DNA of 64,000 nucleotides. It comes from Lachnospiraceae bacterium (GTDB lineage Bacteria; Bacillota; Clostridia; Lachnospirales; Lachnospiraceae). Where the stretch lies: contig AP025576.1 in NCBI GenBank assembly GCA_022845955.1, forward strand, positions 1,736,001 through 1,800,000. Direction: 5' to 3'. Made by a program: the position numbers and the translations under genes. Within the stretch, counting starts at the first letter, position 1; each line of letters begins with the position of its first letter. The notes under the pieces are model-generated. The model saw only the letters and a program-made list of their open reading frames with translations, was not told the DNA's origin and ran no database searches. Positions 8,621-17,596 of this stretch are shown piece after piece.

Positions 8621-11464
8621 ATGAGCCAACTGGTCTCAAAATTTATCAGACTGAAAACGATGATTGGCGGCAACCGGGAAAAATACGGCTATGAAGACAC
8701 CTTCGGCATGCCGAAGGAGGAGCAGGCGCATATCACGCGTCCGAGCAGAGCCAACACACGCATTCTCAGCGAGCTGGAATTTGCCCTGCATCTGTCGGAA
8801 GGGGAAAACGGCCGCTTTGACGGCGTGCTGGAAGAGGCGCTGGATTATCTGCTTGCGTGTATGCAGGAGCAGGGGGTGCTGACGGACCAGGCCTGTGAAA
8901 AGGCGGAGGAAATCCTTTCGCCCATGGAAGCCGCGGCAAAAGAATATAAGCTGATTCTGGCGTCCCATGCCCATATTGACATGAACTGGATGTGGAGCTT
9001 CGATGAAACCGTAGCGGTGACACTGGCTACCTTCCGTTCAATCCTGCATATTATGGACCAGTACCCGGACTTCTGTTTTTCCCAGTCCCAGGCTGCCGTA
9101 TATAAAATTGTGGAAGAATACGATCCGGGTCTGATGGAGGAAATTAAGAAAAGAATAGCCCAGGGGCGGTGGGAAGTGACCGCAGCAGCCTGGGTGGAAA
9201 CCGATAAGAACATGCCGGACGGGGAATCCCTGCTCCGCCATATCCGGTATACAAAAGAATATCTGTCCCAGGTCTGGGGCGTAAAGGATTTTGACATTGA
9301 TTTCTCTCCCGACACCTTCGGGCACAGCGCCAATGTGCCGGAAATCGATCATTTCGGCGGGGTGAAATACTATTACCACTGCCGCGGGAATCAAAGAAAG
9401 GATATTCTGTACCGCTACCAGGCCCCGTCCGGAAACGAAGTGCTCGCATACCGGGAACCGAACTGGTACAACGGGGCCGTCACACCCCATATAGCCGCCG
9501 GGCTGCCTGAGATTTCCCGCCGGTCGGCCGGACTGAAAACCGGCCTTGTCATCTATGGAGTGGGCGATCATGGCGGCGGCCCCACAAGGCGGGATGTGGA
9601 ACGCGCCATAGACATGATGGACTGGAAAATATATCCCGTAATCCGGTTCGGGACACTGCGGGACTATTTCCGGGAGGCGGAGGCCGTACGGGACAAGGTG
9701 CCGGTGGTCAGAGAAGAACTGAATTACTTTGCGCCGGGCTGCTATACCACCCAGAGCCGTATCAAGAGAGGGAACAGACGCCTGGAGGCGGCCCTGCTGG
9801 ATGCGGAATCCATGGCGGCCCTTGCGGGAAAAACAGCCGGCTTCCGGTTCGAAAAAAAGCGCATGGAAAAGGCGTGGCAGGACGTTTTGTTCACCCATTT
9901 TCACGACATTCTCACCGGTTCCTGCGTGCAGGAGTCCAGAGAACATGCCATGGGACTGTTCCAGACGTCCATGGCGTGTGCAGACACCCAGCGGCAGAAT
10001 GCCATGCGGGTAATCGGGGAGCAGATTGACACCTCCGCAATCCTTGTGGATATCGATGCGTTCAACAGCCAGTCCGAAGGGGCAGGGGCCGGATATGGCA
10101 TTGAGAATTTCACAGGGGTTCCCAGTACGGAACGGGGGAGCGGCCGCACAAGGATCTTCCATATCTTTAATACCCGTACAAGGAAACGCAGCGAGGTGGT
10201 GGAGCTGACCGTATGGGACTGGACCGGGGATTTGCGCCGTCTGCAGCTGAAGGATTATACGGGAAAAGAAATCACCTTCCAGCTGCTGGATAAGGAGCTT
10301 CAGACTTATTGGGATCATAAATATATCCGGGTGCTGGCGGATGTGACGGTGCCCGCCCTGGGTTATACCACGGTGGTGCTGTCCCAAAAGGAAGCGGATA
10401 CTTATCCCGTATACCTGCAGGAAAGAGAACAGGTCTCTTCGGTTTTTGATAATTACGTGCTCTCCAACGATCAGATCACCGTTGAAATCGAAGCGGGATC
10501 CGGAAGAATCCGTTCGCTGAAAAGCAACGGAACGAAGGAAGAGCTGATTGCGGAGGGAAAAACGGCGGGACTGCATTTCATCGAGACGGAAACCGTCACC
10601 TCCAGCGCCTGGAACATAGGCCGCCCCCTGAAGACGACGCCTGTGGATCGCTGTGTGAAGCTGGAACGCGCCGCACAAGGCCCCTTACGGGAAAGCATCC
10701 GGGCGGTATACCGGGTAGCGGATTCTACAGCGGAGGTGCTCTACATCCTGGATAAGCACCAGCCGGCGGTACGGATGGAACTGAACATCGACTGGCATGA
10801 AAGCGGATCGGAAATCATTCCGGTATTGGATTATAAAATCCCGGTTGCATACCGTACTTCGGAATACCGGTATGATATACCTGCCGGTACGGTAGTCAGA
10901 AAAGAACGAAACAATGATGTGCCGGCGCTCCGGTATGGGATGGCGCTCCGGGAGGACGGGGACTGTGCGGTCCTGATAAGTGACTGTAAATACGGATACA
11001 GAGGTACGGACAATACACTGGCACTGACCCTGATCAACAGCTCCACCAGCCCGGATCCTTATCCGGAAAGAGGGATACATACGATCAACCTGTGGCTTGG
11101 AATCAGCTGCGGGGATCCCAGGATAACCGAAGAACTGGCGGATTCCTGTAATCACGGTATGTTTTACCAGCCGTCCAATTCCCATCACGGAACACTCCCC
11201 ATGGAAGAGAGCCTGCTGGAAACGGCTTCGGACAGTGTTGTGATTTCGGCCGTCCAGCCTTCGGCGGACGGGGCGCTGCTGCTGCGCGGGTATGAGACAG
11301 CGGGCAGCAGGTCGGTACTTGCTGTTACCTGTAAGGAAGAGCCGTCTTCGGCAGTCCTGACAGATTTGTTTGAGCAGGAAATATCCGGAGAGGTGGTAAC
11401 GGACGGCTGTACGGTTCAGGTTTCCGTGGAACCTTATTCCCTGTTCCAGCTTAAGATACGGTAG
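8621..11464 (+). CDS. Alpha-mannosidase, glycoside hydrolase family 38
   Basis: A 947-residue GH38 enzyme that removes alpha-linked mannose with retention of configuration, using zinc. The N-terminal catalytic domain shows the zinc ligands in SHAHIDMNWMW (His118, Asp120) and the nucleophile in SPDTFGHS (Asp231). The remaining ligand loop is in the stretch LFTHFHDILTG at about 424-434. The C-terminal half is the expected helical bundle and beta-sandwich region. There is no signal peptide, so it would act in the cytoplasm on imported oligosaccharides. It follows a 180-base gap with a palindrome and a possible promoter. A good GGGAGG precedes the ATG. Anomeric linkage preference cannot be read from sequence. 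Confidence 0.93.
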   Translation: MSQLVSKFIRLKTMIGGNREKYGYEDTFGMPKEEQAHITRPSRANTRILSELEFALHLSEGENGRFDGVLEEALDYLLACMQEQGVLTDQACEKAEEILSPMEAAAKEYKLILASHAHIDMNWMWSFDETVAVTLATFRSILHIMDQYPDFCFSQSQAAVYKIVEEYDPGLMEEIKKRIAQGRWEVTAAAWVETDKNMPDGESLLRHIRYTKEYLSQVWGVKDFDIDFSPDTFGHSANVPEIDHFGGVKYYYHCRGNQRKDILYRYQAPSGNEVLAYREPNWYNGAVTPHIAAGLPEISRRSAGLKTGLVIYGVGDHGGGPTRRDVERAIDMMDWKIYPVIRFGTLRDYFREAEAVRDKVPVVREELNYFAPGCYTTQSRIKRGNRRLEAALLDAESMAALAGKTAGFRFEKKRMEKAWQDVLFTHFHDILTGSCVQESREHAMGLFQTSMACADTQRQNAMRVIGEQIDTSAILVDIDAFNSQSEGAGAGYGIENFTGVPSTERGSGRTRIFHIFNTRTRKRSEVVELTVWDWTGDLRRLQLKDYTGKEITFQLLDKELQTYWDHKYIRVLADVTVPALGYTTVVLSQKEADTYPVYLQEREQVSSVFDNYVLSNDQITVEIEAGSGRIRSLKSNGTKEELIAEGKTAGLHFIETETVTSSAWNIGRPLKTTPVDRCVKLERAAQGPLRESIRAVYRVADSTAEVLYILDKHQPAVRMELNIDWHESGSEIIPVLDYKIPVAYRTSEYRYDIPAGTVVRKERNNDVPALRYGMALREDGDCAVLISDCKYGYRGTDNTLALTLINSSTSPDPYPERGIHTINLWLGISCGDPRITEELADSCNHGMFYQPSNSHHGTLPMEESLLETASDSVVISAVQPSADGALLLRGYETAGSRSVLAVTCKEEPSSAVLTDLFEQEISGEVVTDGCTVQVSVEPYSLFQLKIR

Positions 11465-11493
11465 TATTCCTGTTTGCACTCTTGAATCATTTT

Positions 11494-11526
11494 CTCAGTA
11501 CTGTGCAGTATATGCACAGTACTGAG
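11494..11526. repeat. Perfect palindrome with CAGTACTGTGCA core
   Basis: Arms ctcagtactgtgca and tgcacagtactgag around a 5-base loop, just after the mannosidase gene. The 14-base left arm is found again inside 14094-14134. No long T run follows, so a terminator role is only possible. Confidence 0.6.
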
Positions 11527-11673
11527 TGAATAGTAAGGTTTGCTTTTTCTGCCTCTCCGATTGGCGCAGACAGGGTTCTGTGCTATACTGTCAGAAGAAA
11601 CCGAAGAGCTCCGGATACGGAAGACGGTCCGCGGGCGGCTTCCCTTTTCAGAAACGGCGGAACGGAGGCAGAT

Positions 11674-12912
11674 ATGCTGCGTAATACGAAAAAAGACATG
11701 ACCCCTTTTGCTATGGAGAAAAAACCCGTGAAGCAGTATCCTTTTCTGCTTCCCCTCATCTGGGGAGGCGCCTGGCTGATGACCAGACGTTACGGACTCA
11801 AAATTAAAAAGGTAAACATGGAGCACCTCAGGCCACCCTACCTGGTGCTGTCCACCCATCAGGGTTTTTCCGACTATTATATCGCCCCGCTGGCCCTGTT
11901 TCCCCACAGGGCCAATTATGTATCCGATATGGAAGGCTTTGCCGCTTTTGGGGAATGGCTGTACAGAGGGATTGGCTGTATCGGAAAAAGAAGATATGTC
12001 TCCGATATCAAGGTGGTAAAAAACATCTCCTATGCCCTGCATAAAAACAGGCAGATCGTGGCGGTATTCCCCGAATCCAGGCATTCCAACGCGGGTACTA
12101 CCGCATATATCCCCAAAAATATGGGTAAGCTGGCAAAACTCATGGATGTGCCGGTGGTGATGCTCACCGTTCACGGGAGCTATCTCGCCGGCCCGTTTTG
12201 GGACGAAGAGCATCCCAGGAAGGTTCCCATGCGGGCGAAGCTGGAATGCATCTACACAAAGGAAGAACTGGACAGAGCGGAGGAAGAAGAGATCCAGCGG
12301 AAAATAGAAGCCTGCCTGCAGTACGATGAGTACCGGTGGCAGCGGGAGGAGAAGATAGCTGTCCGCTATCCCCGGCGGGCGGAAGGCCTGCATATGGCCT
12401 TGTATCAATGCCGGGCCTGCCATACGCCCTTCCGCATGAACAGCAAAGGCTGCCGCCTGTTCTGTGAATCCTGCGGCGCGGAGTGGGAAATGGATGAATA
12501 CGGCCGGCTGCTGGGAGAAAAGAACGCGCCCGCCGCCATACCGGACTGGTATGAGTGGGAGCGCGGCCAGGTGGAAAAAGAAATCACAAGCGGAACCTAC
12601 CGCTGTGAACTGCCTGTGCGGGTGGAAGCCCTTCCCAATGCCAAAGGCTTCTTTAGCCTGGGAGAAGGGCGGCTTATACAGGAAGAGAAGGGATTTACCC
12701 TTTCGGTACAGGACAGGGAGTTGTTCTTTGATCATCGTTCCAGGGAATCCGTCCAGACGGAGTATAATTACCGGGGCAGAGGCCCCTGCATTGTCCTGTC
12801 GGATAAAGACTGCTGTTACTACATATACTCCGACAGCCCGGAATTTAATCCCACCAGGATACAGTTTGCAGGGGAATATTATTACCGGGGCGGGAATGGG
12901 GTATCTGTATAA
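11674..12912 (+). CDS. PlsC-like acyltransferase with C-terminal zinc ribbon
   Basis: A 412-residue protein. Residues of about 45-200 are a lysophospholipid acyltransferase domain: the catalytic HX4D motif is HQGFSDYY, and the substrate loop AVFPESRHS replaces the usual FPEG-T. It would transfer an acyl group to a lysophospholipid or glycerol phosphate at the membrane. After about residue 245 comes a four-Cys zinc ribbon (CRAC then CESC, preceded by an extra Cys), followed by an acidic region and a beta-rich tail with no family I know. PlsC proteins are usually about 240 residues, so the extra 170 are unusual. GGAGG lies 8 bases before the ATG. The gene stands alone. Confidence 0.75.
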   Translation: MLRNTKKDMTPFAMEKKPVKQYPFLLPLIWGGAWLMTRRYGLKIKKVNMEHLRPPYLVLSTHQGFSDYYIAPLALFPHRANYVSDMEGFAAFGEWLYRGIGCIGKRRYVSDIKVVKNISYALHKNRQIVAVFPESRHSNAGTTAYIPKNMGKLAKLMDVPVVMLTVHGSYLAGPFWDEEHPRKVPMRAKLECIYTKEELDRAEEEEIQRKIEACLQYDEYRWQREEKIAVRYPRRAEGLHMALYQCRACHTPFRMNSKGCRLFCESCGAEWEMDEYGRLLGEKNAPAAIPDWYEWERGQVEKEITSGTYRCELPVRVEALPNAKGFFSLGEGRLIQEEKGFTLSVQDRELFFDHRSRESVQTEYNYRGRGPCIVLSDKDCCYYIYSDSPEFNPTRIQFAGEYYYRGGNGVSV

Positions 12913-13023
12913 TCAGAAGGGGCAGTTTTTTATTGCAAAGCTGTCGGGCAGGCACAGCGTGGGATATTGATGTGAAGCAGTGTACAGCCACTTGGGAAAA
13001 GAAAAGAGGTGTTATGGTAAAAA

Positions 13024-13938
13024 ATGAGAGGAAAAAAATTTGCTTTACTCATGGCTGCCGGTGCGCTTTTTCTTTCCGCATGTGCAGGAAACCACTCTGA
13101 TAAAGCTGGGCCGGTTAGTACAGAGGAAGCAGTCCATGTTAAACCAAATGAATATATTACGGAGATTAATTACTGGGGGAATCACTTTTATATTGAAGAT
13201 GGTATTTTGTATGGAAGCGGTGGAAATTCCTATGGACAGTTGGGGCTGGGAAAGATAGATGAACTTGAAGTAAGCTATGAAGAACAGGAAATCGCAAGGG
13301 ATGTAAAGCATATAGATTTTAATGGATTTACCTTGCTGTATATTACGGAGGATGCGCAGTTATATGGTATCGGGCTGAACCACAGAGGCCAGTTGGGACG
13401 GGAAATTACAATCAACAATAACTCCTATGTGGCGGATAATTGCCTGAGCAGACCGGTATTAATTACAGAGGATGTCCGGTTTGCTTCTATCGGACTTGCC
13501 CATATACTGATCTTAAAAGAGGATGGTTCCCTGTGGGGGATCGGAGACAACCTGAATGGGCAGCTTGGAATAAAAAAGGAACGGGTCAATAATTACTCTT
13601 CACCGGAGTCTTATTCCACAGTCCCTGTATTTATTATGGATAAAGTGGTGGCAATTGCTGCGCAAAGCTATAATTCGGCAGCAATAACGGAAATAGGAAG
13701 CCTTTATTTGTGGGGGGACAACAGCAGCGGGCAGATAGGAAATGGTAAATTCGGCAATGGATTCCCTACCATTTCAGACTGCGTATCTACACTTCCTGAA
13801 ATGATTCTGGAGCATATGACGGAATTTTATTTTACTTATGAAGATACGCGGGGTGTCATATGCCATGCCAGAAGCGAATGGACAGGACAAGAATATTGGT
13901 GGAGAAACAGTCCGCCTAAATTAGTGGAAGAGAGGTAG
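13024..13938 (+). CDS. RCC1-repeat lipoprotein
   Basis: A 304-residue secreted lipoprotein: signal peptide RGKKFALLMAAGALF with lipobox LSAC, Cys20. The mature part carries RCC1-type (regulator of chromosome condensation) beta-propeller repeats, recognised by GGNSYGQLGLG, GLNHRGQLG, GDNLNGQLGI and GDNSSGQIGNG. About five repeats fit, which is fewer than the seven blades of a closed RCC1 propeller. The last blade seems atypical. Its DNA is visibly richer in A and T than the genes before it. Function is unknown; such proteins are probably protein-binding surface modules. A GAGGTG lies 12 bases before the chosen ATG. Confidence 0.75.
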   Translation: MRGKKFALLMAAGALFLSACAGNHSDKAGPVSTEEAVHVKPNEYITEINYWGNHFYIEDGILYGSGGNSYGQLGLGKIDELEVSYEEQEIARDVKHIDFNGFTLLYITEDAQLYGIGLNHRGQLGREITINNNSYVADNCLSRPVLITEDVRFASIGLAHILILKEDGSLWGIGDNLNGQLGIKKERVNNYSSPESYSTVPVFIMDKVVAIAAQSYNSAAITEIGSLYLWGDNSSGQIGNGKFGNGFPTISDCVSTLPEMILEHMTEFYFTYEDTRGVICHARSEWTGQEYWWRNSPPKLVEER

Positions 13939-14093
13939 CGTTTTCCGGTATTTCTCTGGGATATTTTCTTTTAGCGGAATAGAAATTATCTGAGGAAAAC
14001 AGATATAGAATAAATTAAAAAAGCAGTAGATTAAAGGGGAGGAACACCAGAGTTAGGAACTGCAGCAGCGTAGAGAGGTCTGTTGAGACAAAT

Positions 14094-14134
14094 GTTACCG
14101 TTCACTCAGTACTGTGCATTTACTGAACAGTAAC
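14094..14134. repeat. 41-base imperfect palindrome of the dispersed repeat family
   Basis: Outer arms gttaccgttcact and actgaacagtaac... pair with mismatches; the middle holds ctcagtactgtgca, identical to one arm of the palindrome at 11494. The stretch ctgtgcatttactg is repeated exactly at 38169-38182. It therefore links several palindromes of the window into one family. Confidence 0.65.
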
Positions 14135-14173
14135 AGGCAAACCGCGGAACGCTGGGAAAATATTCTAATACCG

Positions 14174-14202
14174 TTGATTTTATGGGAAGAGAAGCTTATA
14201 CT
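14174..14202 (+). promoter_or_regulatory. Sigma-A promoter for the GH127 gene
   Basis: -35 TTGATT at 14174-14179, a 17-base spacer, and -10 TATACT at 14197-14202. It implies a leader of about 120 bases and supports translation from 14329 and not from 14182. Confidence 0.6.
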
Positions 14203-14328
14203 GCAATTGGAGATACGGCGGCGGATTCTTTGAACCTGTTCCTGAGCGCAAAAGCTTCCGCCAACACCTTTACTATCATTAAGGATGCAGTATCGCAGAC
14301 AGACCTGCGATATGCAGAGGGTATCATC

Positions 14329-16620
14329 ATGAATCGACAGAGAAAAGCAGAACCTTTTTGTATACAGGATTACCGGCTGGTACCCGGGACGGAAATTTAC
14401 CGCAAAACGCTCCTGAACGCCAAAGTGCTGATGGACACGGATACGGACAGACTTTTGTATACCTTCCGGGAAAATGCGGGCCTGGACACCAGGCAGGCTG
14501 TGCCGCTGGGGGGATGGGAGTCTCCCCGCCTGCATTTCAGAGGACATTATATGGGACATTTCCTGACAGCCTGTGCCAGGAGCAGCCTGATACTAAAAAG
14601 TACGGATCCGGAAATTGCCGCCGCCCTCGGAAAAAAAGCGGGTGTGATCGTGCAGGGGCTGGCGGAATGCCAGCAGGCTCTTGGGAAAAAAGAAAGCCAT
14701 CCCGGGTATCTCGCGGCCATAGAATCCTCCATGCTGGATGATTTGGAAGCGCTGCATTTTACCGGTATATATACGGTGGTCTATTATAATCTGCATAAGA
14801 TAATGGCCGGCCTGCTGGATACCTGGCTTCTTCTGCAGGATAAGCCGGCCCTATCCGTGCTTGAAAACATGGCGGGCTACATAGAATGGCGTCTGGAACG
14901 CCTCACGCCGGAACGTATGGAGGCCATGACAGAAACGCGGTGGTACCGGGAAAACAGCGATACCTTCCATATGGAATTCGGCGGGATGCATGAGGTGCTG
15001 CTTCGGCTGTATGAGGCGACCAAAGAGAAGAGGTATCTGGATCTGGCGCAGAAGTTCGACCGCGGCTGGTTCCGGGATATGCTTTCCGGGAAAAAAGATC
15101 TTCTCGGCCATTATGCCCTGCACGCCAATACGGAAATCCCCTGCGTCATCGGGCTTGCGGAATACGCCGATATTTGCGGGGACGAGGCATCCAGAGAATG
15201 TGTGACCCATTTTATGGAGTGGCTAAAGGTTGGGCATATGCTTCCCACAGGAGGCGTCAGCGGACGTCCGGCTTATCCCTCCCCGGCGGATTACGGCGGG
15301 GAACTGTTCGAATTTCCCCATATGTACTATAAGCATACCAACTTCAAAAACGGCGAAAGCTGCTGCAGCCACAACCTGAATATTCTTTCCAGAAAAGAAT
15401 TTTCCTGGACGGCTGACTGCCGGTGGGCGCAGGAGCATGAGAGACGCTATGTGAATGCCGTGCTGGCCCAGCAGCATCCGGAAACAGGCGGTTTTGTCTA
15501 TAACCTGTGCATGACGCAGGGAAGCCATAAAAACCATTCAGCGGACGGGTTTTTCTGCTGTAACGGTACCGGCGCGGAAAGCCATGCCTACCTTACGGAG
15601 GGCAGCTTTTTCCATAAAGGGGATACGCTGTGGCTCACCAATTATGTTCCCTGCGACTTATACTGGGGAGAGCAGGAAACAACGGTGGAAGCAAGGACCG
15701 GCTTCCCCATGGACGGGAAACTGGACTGGACCCTTCGGCTGAAGGAAAAAAAGAAGCTTACCCTGAATGTGCGGATCCCGGAATGGGCCGGTGCAGATGC
15801 ACGGCTGCTGGTGAACGGAACCGAGGTACAGCTCCGGCCGGGAAGTTTTGCCGCCTTGGAACGGATTTGGGAGGACGGGGATACTATCCATGCCGAGTTC
15901 CCATTTCATCTGTCCGCCGGAAGGATGGAGGATCGGCCGGAATATGTGGCCGTGTTCTACGGCCCTCATCTGCTTACCGCATGTGCGCAGGGCTTTGCGC
16001 AGTTTGAAGGGACGCAGCGTGAGCTGATGGATTCCCTGGTACCGGGGGAGAAGCCCTGTGAATTTATCACGCAGCTGACCTGCGGGACAACGGTTTTCCG
16101 TCCGATCTGCAATGTGGTGGAGGAGGAATACAACGGCTATACAATCGTCACCGAACCGGCGGAGTTTATTGTGGCGGATCAGGTGCTTTTGGGAGAGGAA
16201 GCGTCGGAGAAAGCCCACAGCCTGGAAAGCCAATGCGGCAGAACGGGCGAAAACACCCAAGGGACCTTCCTTCTTGCCCAATACCCCGGATCGATCTCCT
16301 GCCGTTTCCGGACGGTACCCGGAAAGAAGCTGTGGCTGCGCTGCTTTTACGCGGATAAAGGTGTCCTGCGGCGTATCCCCGGACAGGAGGCGGCCTTTAA
16401 CCGGTGCTTCCGCCTGGAGGTTTCCGACGGAGAAGGCACGGAGGAAATTGCCGTCCAGTCGCTGTATGAGGAAGAAGGCGTTCCTCTGACCGAAGTATAT
16501 TACCCGGTGATGGAAAGGCAGGGGGACATCTGCCTGAAAGTCTCCGGCTGTCCTTACGAAGGGGAAAGCAAAGGGACTGCGGGCTTTTATAATAAAATTG
16601 AGATCGGCTATTTTGAATAA
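14329..16620 (+). CDS. Beta-L-arabinofuranosidase-like glycoside hydrolase, GH127 (DUF1680) type
   Basis: A 763-residue enzyme from the chosen start. The first two thirds form an (alpha/alpha)6 barrel and the rest beta sandwiches. Family signatures are GRPAYPSPADYGGELFEF, then GESCCSHNLN and FFCCNGTGAESH: these supply the acidic residue and the Cys ligands that bind zinc and include the Cys nucleophile of GH127/GH146 enzymes. Known members release L-arabinofuranose from plant glycans or hydroxyproline-linked arabinans. There is no signal peptide, so it is intracellular. The start is placed at 14329 because AGAGGG lies 7 bases upstream and a promoter overlaps the longer frame (14182). It is a lone gene, without a neighbouring importer. 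Confidence 0.85.
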   Translation: MNRQRKAEPFCIQDYRLVPGTEIYRKTLLNAKVLMDTDTDRLLYTFRENAGLDTRQAVPLGGWESPRLHFRGHYMGHFLTACARSSLILKSTDPEIAAALGKKAGVIVQGLAECQQALGKKESHPGYLAAIESSMLDDLEALHFTGIYTVVYYNLHKIMAGLLDTWLLLQDKPALSVLENMAGYIEWRLERLTPERMEAMTETRWYRENSDTFHMEFGGMHEVLLRLYEATKEKRYLDLAQKFDRGWFRDMLSGKKDLLGHYALHANTEIPCVIGLAEYADICGDEASRECVTHFMEWLKVGHMLPTGGVSGRPAYPSPADYGGELFEFPHMYYKHTNFKNGESCCSHNLNILSRKEFSWTADCRWAQEHERRYVNAVLAQQHPETGGFVYNLCMTQGSHKNHSADGFFCCNGTGAESHAYLTEGSFFHKGDTLWLTNYVPCDLYWGEQETTVEARTGFPMDGKLDWTLRLKEKKKLTLNVRIPEWAGADARLLVNGTEVQLRPGSFAALERIWEDGDTIHAEFPFHLSAGRMEDRPEYVAVFYGPHLLTACAQGFAQFEGTQRELMDSLVPGEKPCEFITQLTCGTTVFRPICNVVEEEYNGYTIVTEPAEFIVADQVLLGEEASEKAHSLESQCGRTGENTQGTFLLAQYPGSISCRFRTVPGKKLWLRCFYADKGVLRRIPGQEAAFNRCFRLEVSDGEGTEEIAVQSLYEEEGVPLTEVYYPVMERQGDICLKVSGCPYEGESKGTAGFYNKIEIGYFE

Positions 16621-16821
16621 AAAGAAAACATATAATCCGGAAAACTGTCCCTTTGTATAATTCCATTCTTATCTCCATATACTGACAAAGATTCTTTCAT
16701 CTTGCGTAAACAGCACGAACCGGACCGGTGAACCGCGAAAGCGGGGATGCACATGGTATGGGACGCCGATCCCCGGGCTGCGGCTGCCGTGCGCGGATGA
16801 CAACAGAAAGGAATGTCGGCT
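16621..16821. other. Intergenic region before spoVAC
   Basis: About 200 bases. A stem ggggat (16743-16748) with atcccc (16769-16774) sits in a GC-rich stretch. I could not pick out a convincing sigma-G promoter by eye. Confidence 0.4.
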
Positions 16822-17280
16822 ATGGATGAGAAACAGAAAAAAGAATACCAGGAGTACGTAAAACAGGTGACTCCTACCCATAATTTATGGCTGCAGATGC
16901 TCAAGGCCTTCCTGGTAGGCGGAATTATCTGCGTGATAGGGCAGGCGATTTTAAATACCTGCGCGGGAATGGGGCTGGATAAGGATGCTTCGGGCGGCTG
17001 GTCCGCACTTTTGCTTGTTTTAATCAGCGTGGTGCTCACCGGATTCAATATTTACCCTGCCATTGTAAAATGGGGCGGTGCGGGAGCGCTCGTGCCGATT
17101 ACCGGATTTGCCAACTCTGTGGCGGCACCGGCAATTGAATTCAAAAAAGAAGGACAGGTTTTCGGCGTGGGATGTAAAATATTTACCATAGCCGGGCCGG
17201 TTATCCTCTATGGGATATTTACCAGCTGGGTGCTGGGGATTATTTATTGGATATTGAAGATGATGGGGATTGTCGGCTGA
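16822..17280 (+). CDS. spoVAC: Stage V sporulation protein AC
   Basis: A 152-residue membrane protein of the SpoVA system, which moves dipicolinic acid into the forespore and out at germination. Conserved stretches include LKAFLVGGIICVIGQ, KWGGAGALVPITGFANS and the EGQVFGVG...FTIAGPVILYG region, with about four hydrophobic segments. The start is placed at the second ATG because AAAGGA lies directly against the first (16813) but 9 bases before 16822. SpoVAC normally sits in an operon with spoVAD and spoVAE; here it is alone, with a terminator right after it. It may be an extra copy or a SpoVA2mob-like paralogue, although the other markers of that mobile element are absent. Confidence 0.9.
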   Translation: MDEKQKKEYQEYVKQVTPTHNLWLQMLKAFLVGGIICVIGQAILNTCAGMGLDKDASGGWSALLLVLISVVLTGFNIYPAIVKWGGAGALVPITGFANSVAAPAIEFKKEGQVFGVGCKIFTIAGPVILYGIFTSWVLGIIYWILKMMGIVG

Positions 17281-17341
17281 AATACAGCAAAATGGAGCAG
17301 TAAGAAAAATTGAATATAGTAACAACATAAAAATTATAAAG

Positions 17342-17368
17342 GTGGGTATTGTAAGGGTACCCACTTTT
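17342..17368 (+). terminator. Rho-independent terminator after spoVAC
   Basis: A 7-bp stem gtgggta / tacccac with a 9-base loop is followed by TTTT, 62 bases past the spoVAC stop. Confidence 0.7.
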
Positions 17369-17371
17369 ATA

Positions 17372-17465
17372 TATAAAATGCAAACTTTGCAGTTGCCAAA
17401 CGTCCCTCCACCACGCAGACAGCGGGCGGAGGGATGTTTGGCAACTGCGAAGTTTGCATATAAAA
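17372..17465. mobile_element. 80-bp palindromic MITE-like element with 7-bp direct repeats
   Basis: The element 17379-17458 has near-perfect 31-base inverted arms with two mismatches (outer ends tgcaaact and agtttgca) around an 18-base centre (17410-17427). It is flanked on both sides by tataaaa (17372-17378 and 17459-17465), which looks like a target-site duplication. It has no coding capacity. It lies between the spoVAC terminator and the AT-rich toxin-antitoxin pair. Its arms would also form a very stable hairpin in RNA. Confidence 0.65.
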
Positions 17466-17514
17466 CAAATATCTGGACTGATTTTCAATAAAAGAAAGTA
17501 ATATAACACAATTA

Positions 17515-17543
17515 TTTACAATATAACAAAGTCATGTTATATT
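17515..17543 (+). promoter_or_regulatory. Promoter with overlapping operator for the AbiE-like pair
   Basis: -35 TTTACA (17515-17520), 17-base spacer, -10 TATATT (17538-17543). An inverted repeat aatataac-8-gttatatt (17520-17543) covers the spacer and -10, as expected for autorepression by an antitoxin. A second copy of aatataaca lies about 20 bases upstream. Confidence 0.55.
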
Positions 17544-17596
17544 ATTAGAAGAAATATTTTTATATTCAATCACAAAAGGATTATAGCGGTGTTCGT

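Larger units (their letters stand above)
13939..14328. other. Intergenic region with repeat and promoter
   Basis: A 390-base stretch before the GH127 gene. It holds the dispersed palindrome at 14094-14134, a good promoter at 14174-14202, and a small hairpin (tcgcag/ctgcga, 14293-14310). An in-frame extension of the downstream gene up to 14182 exists but is judged non-coding because the promoter lies inside it. Confidence 0.6.

Noticed and set aside
14182-14328. In-frame N-terminal extension of the GH127 gene
   Set aside because: A TTGATT-17-TATACT promoter lies inside it and the family normally begins near 14329, which has its own ribosome binding site.
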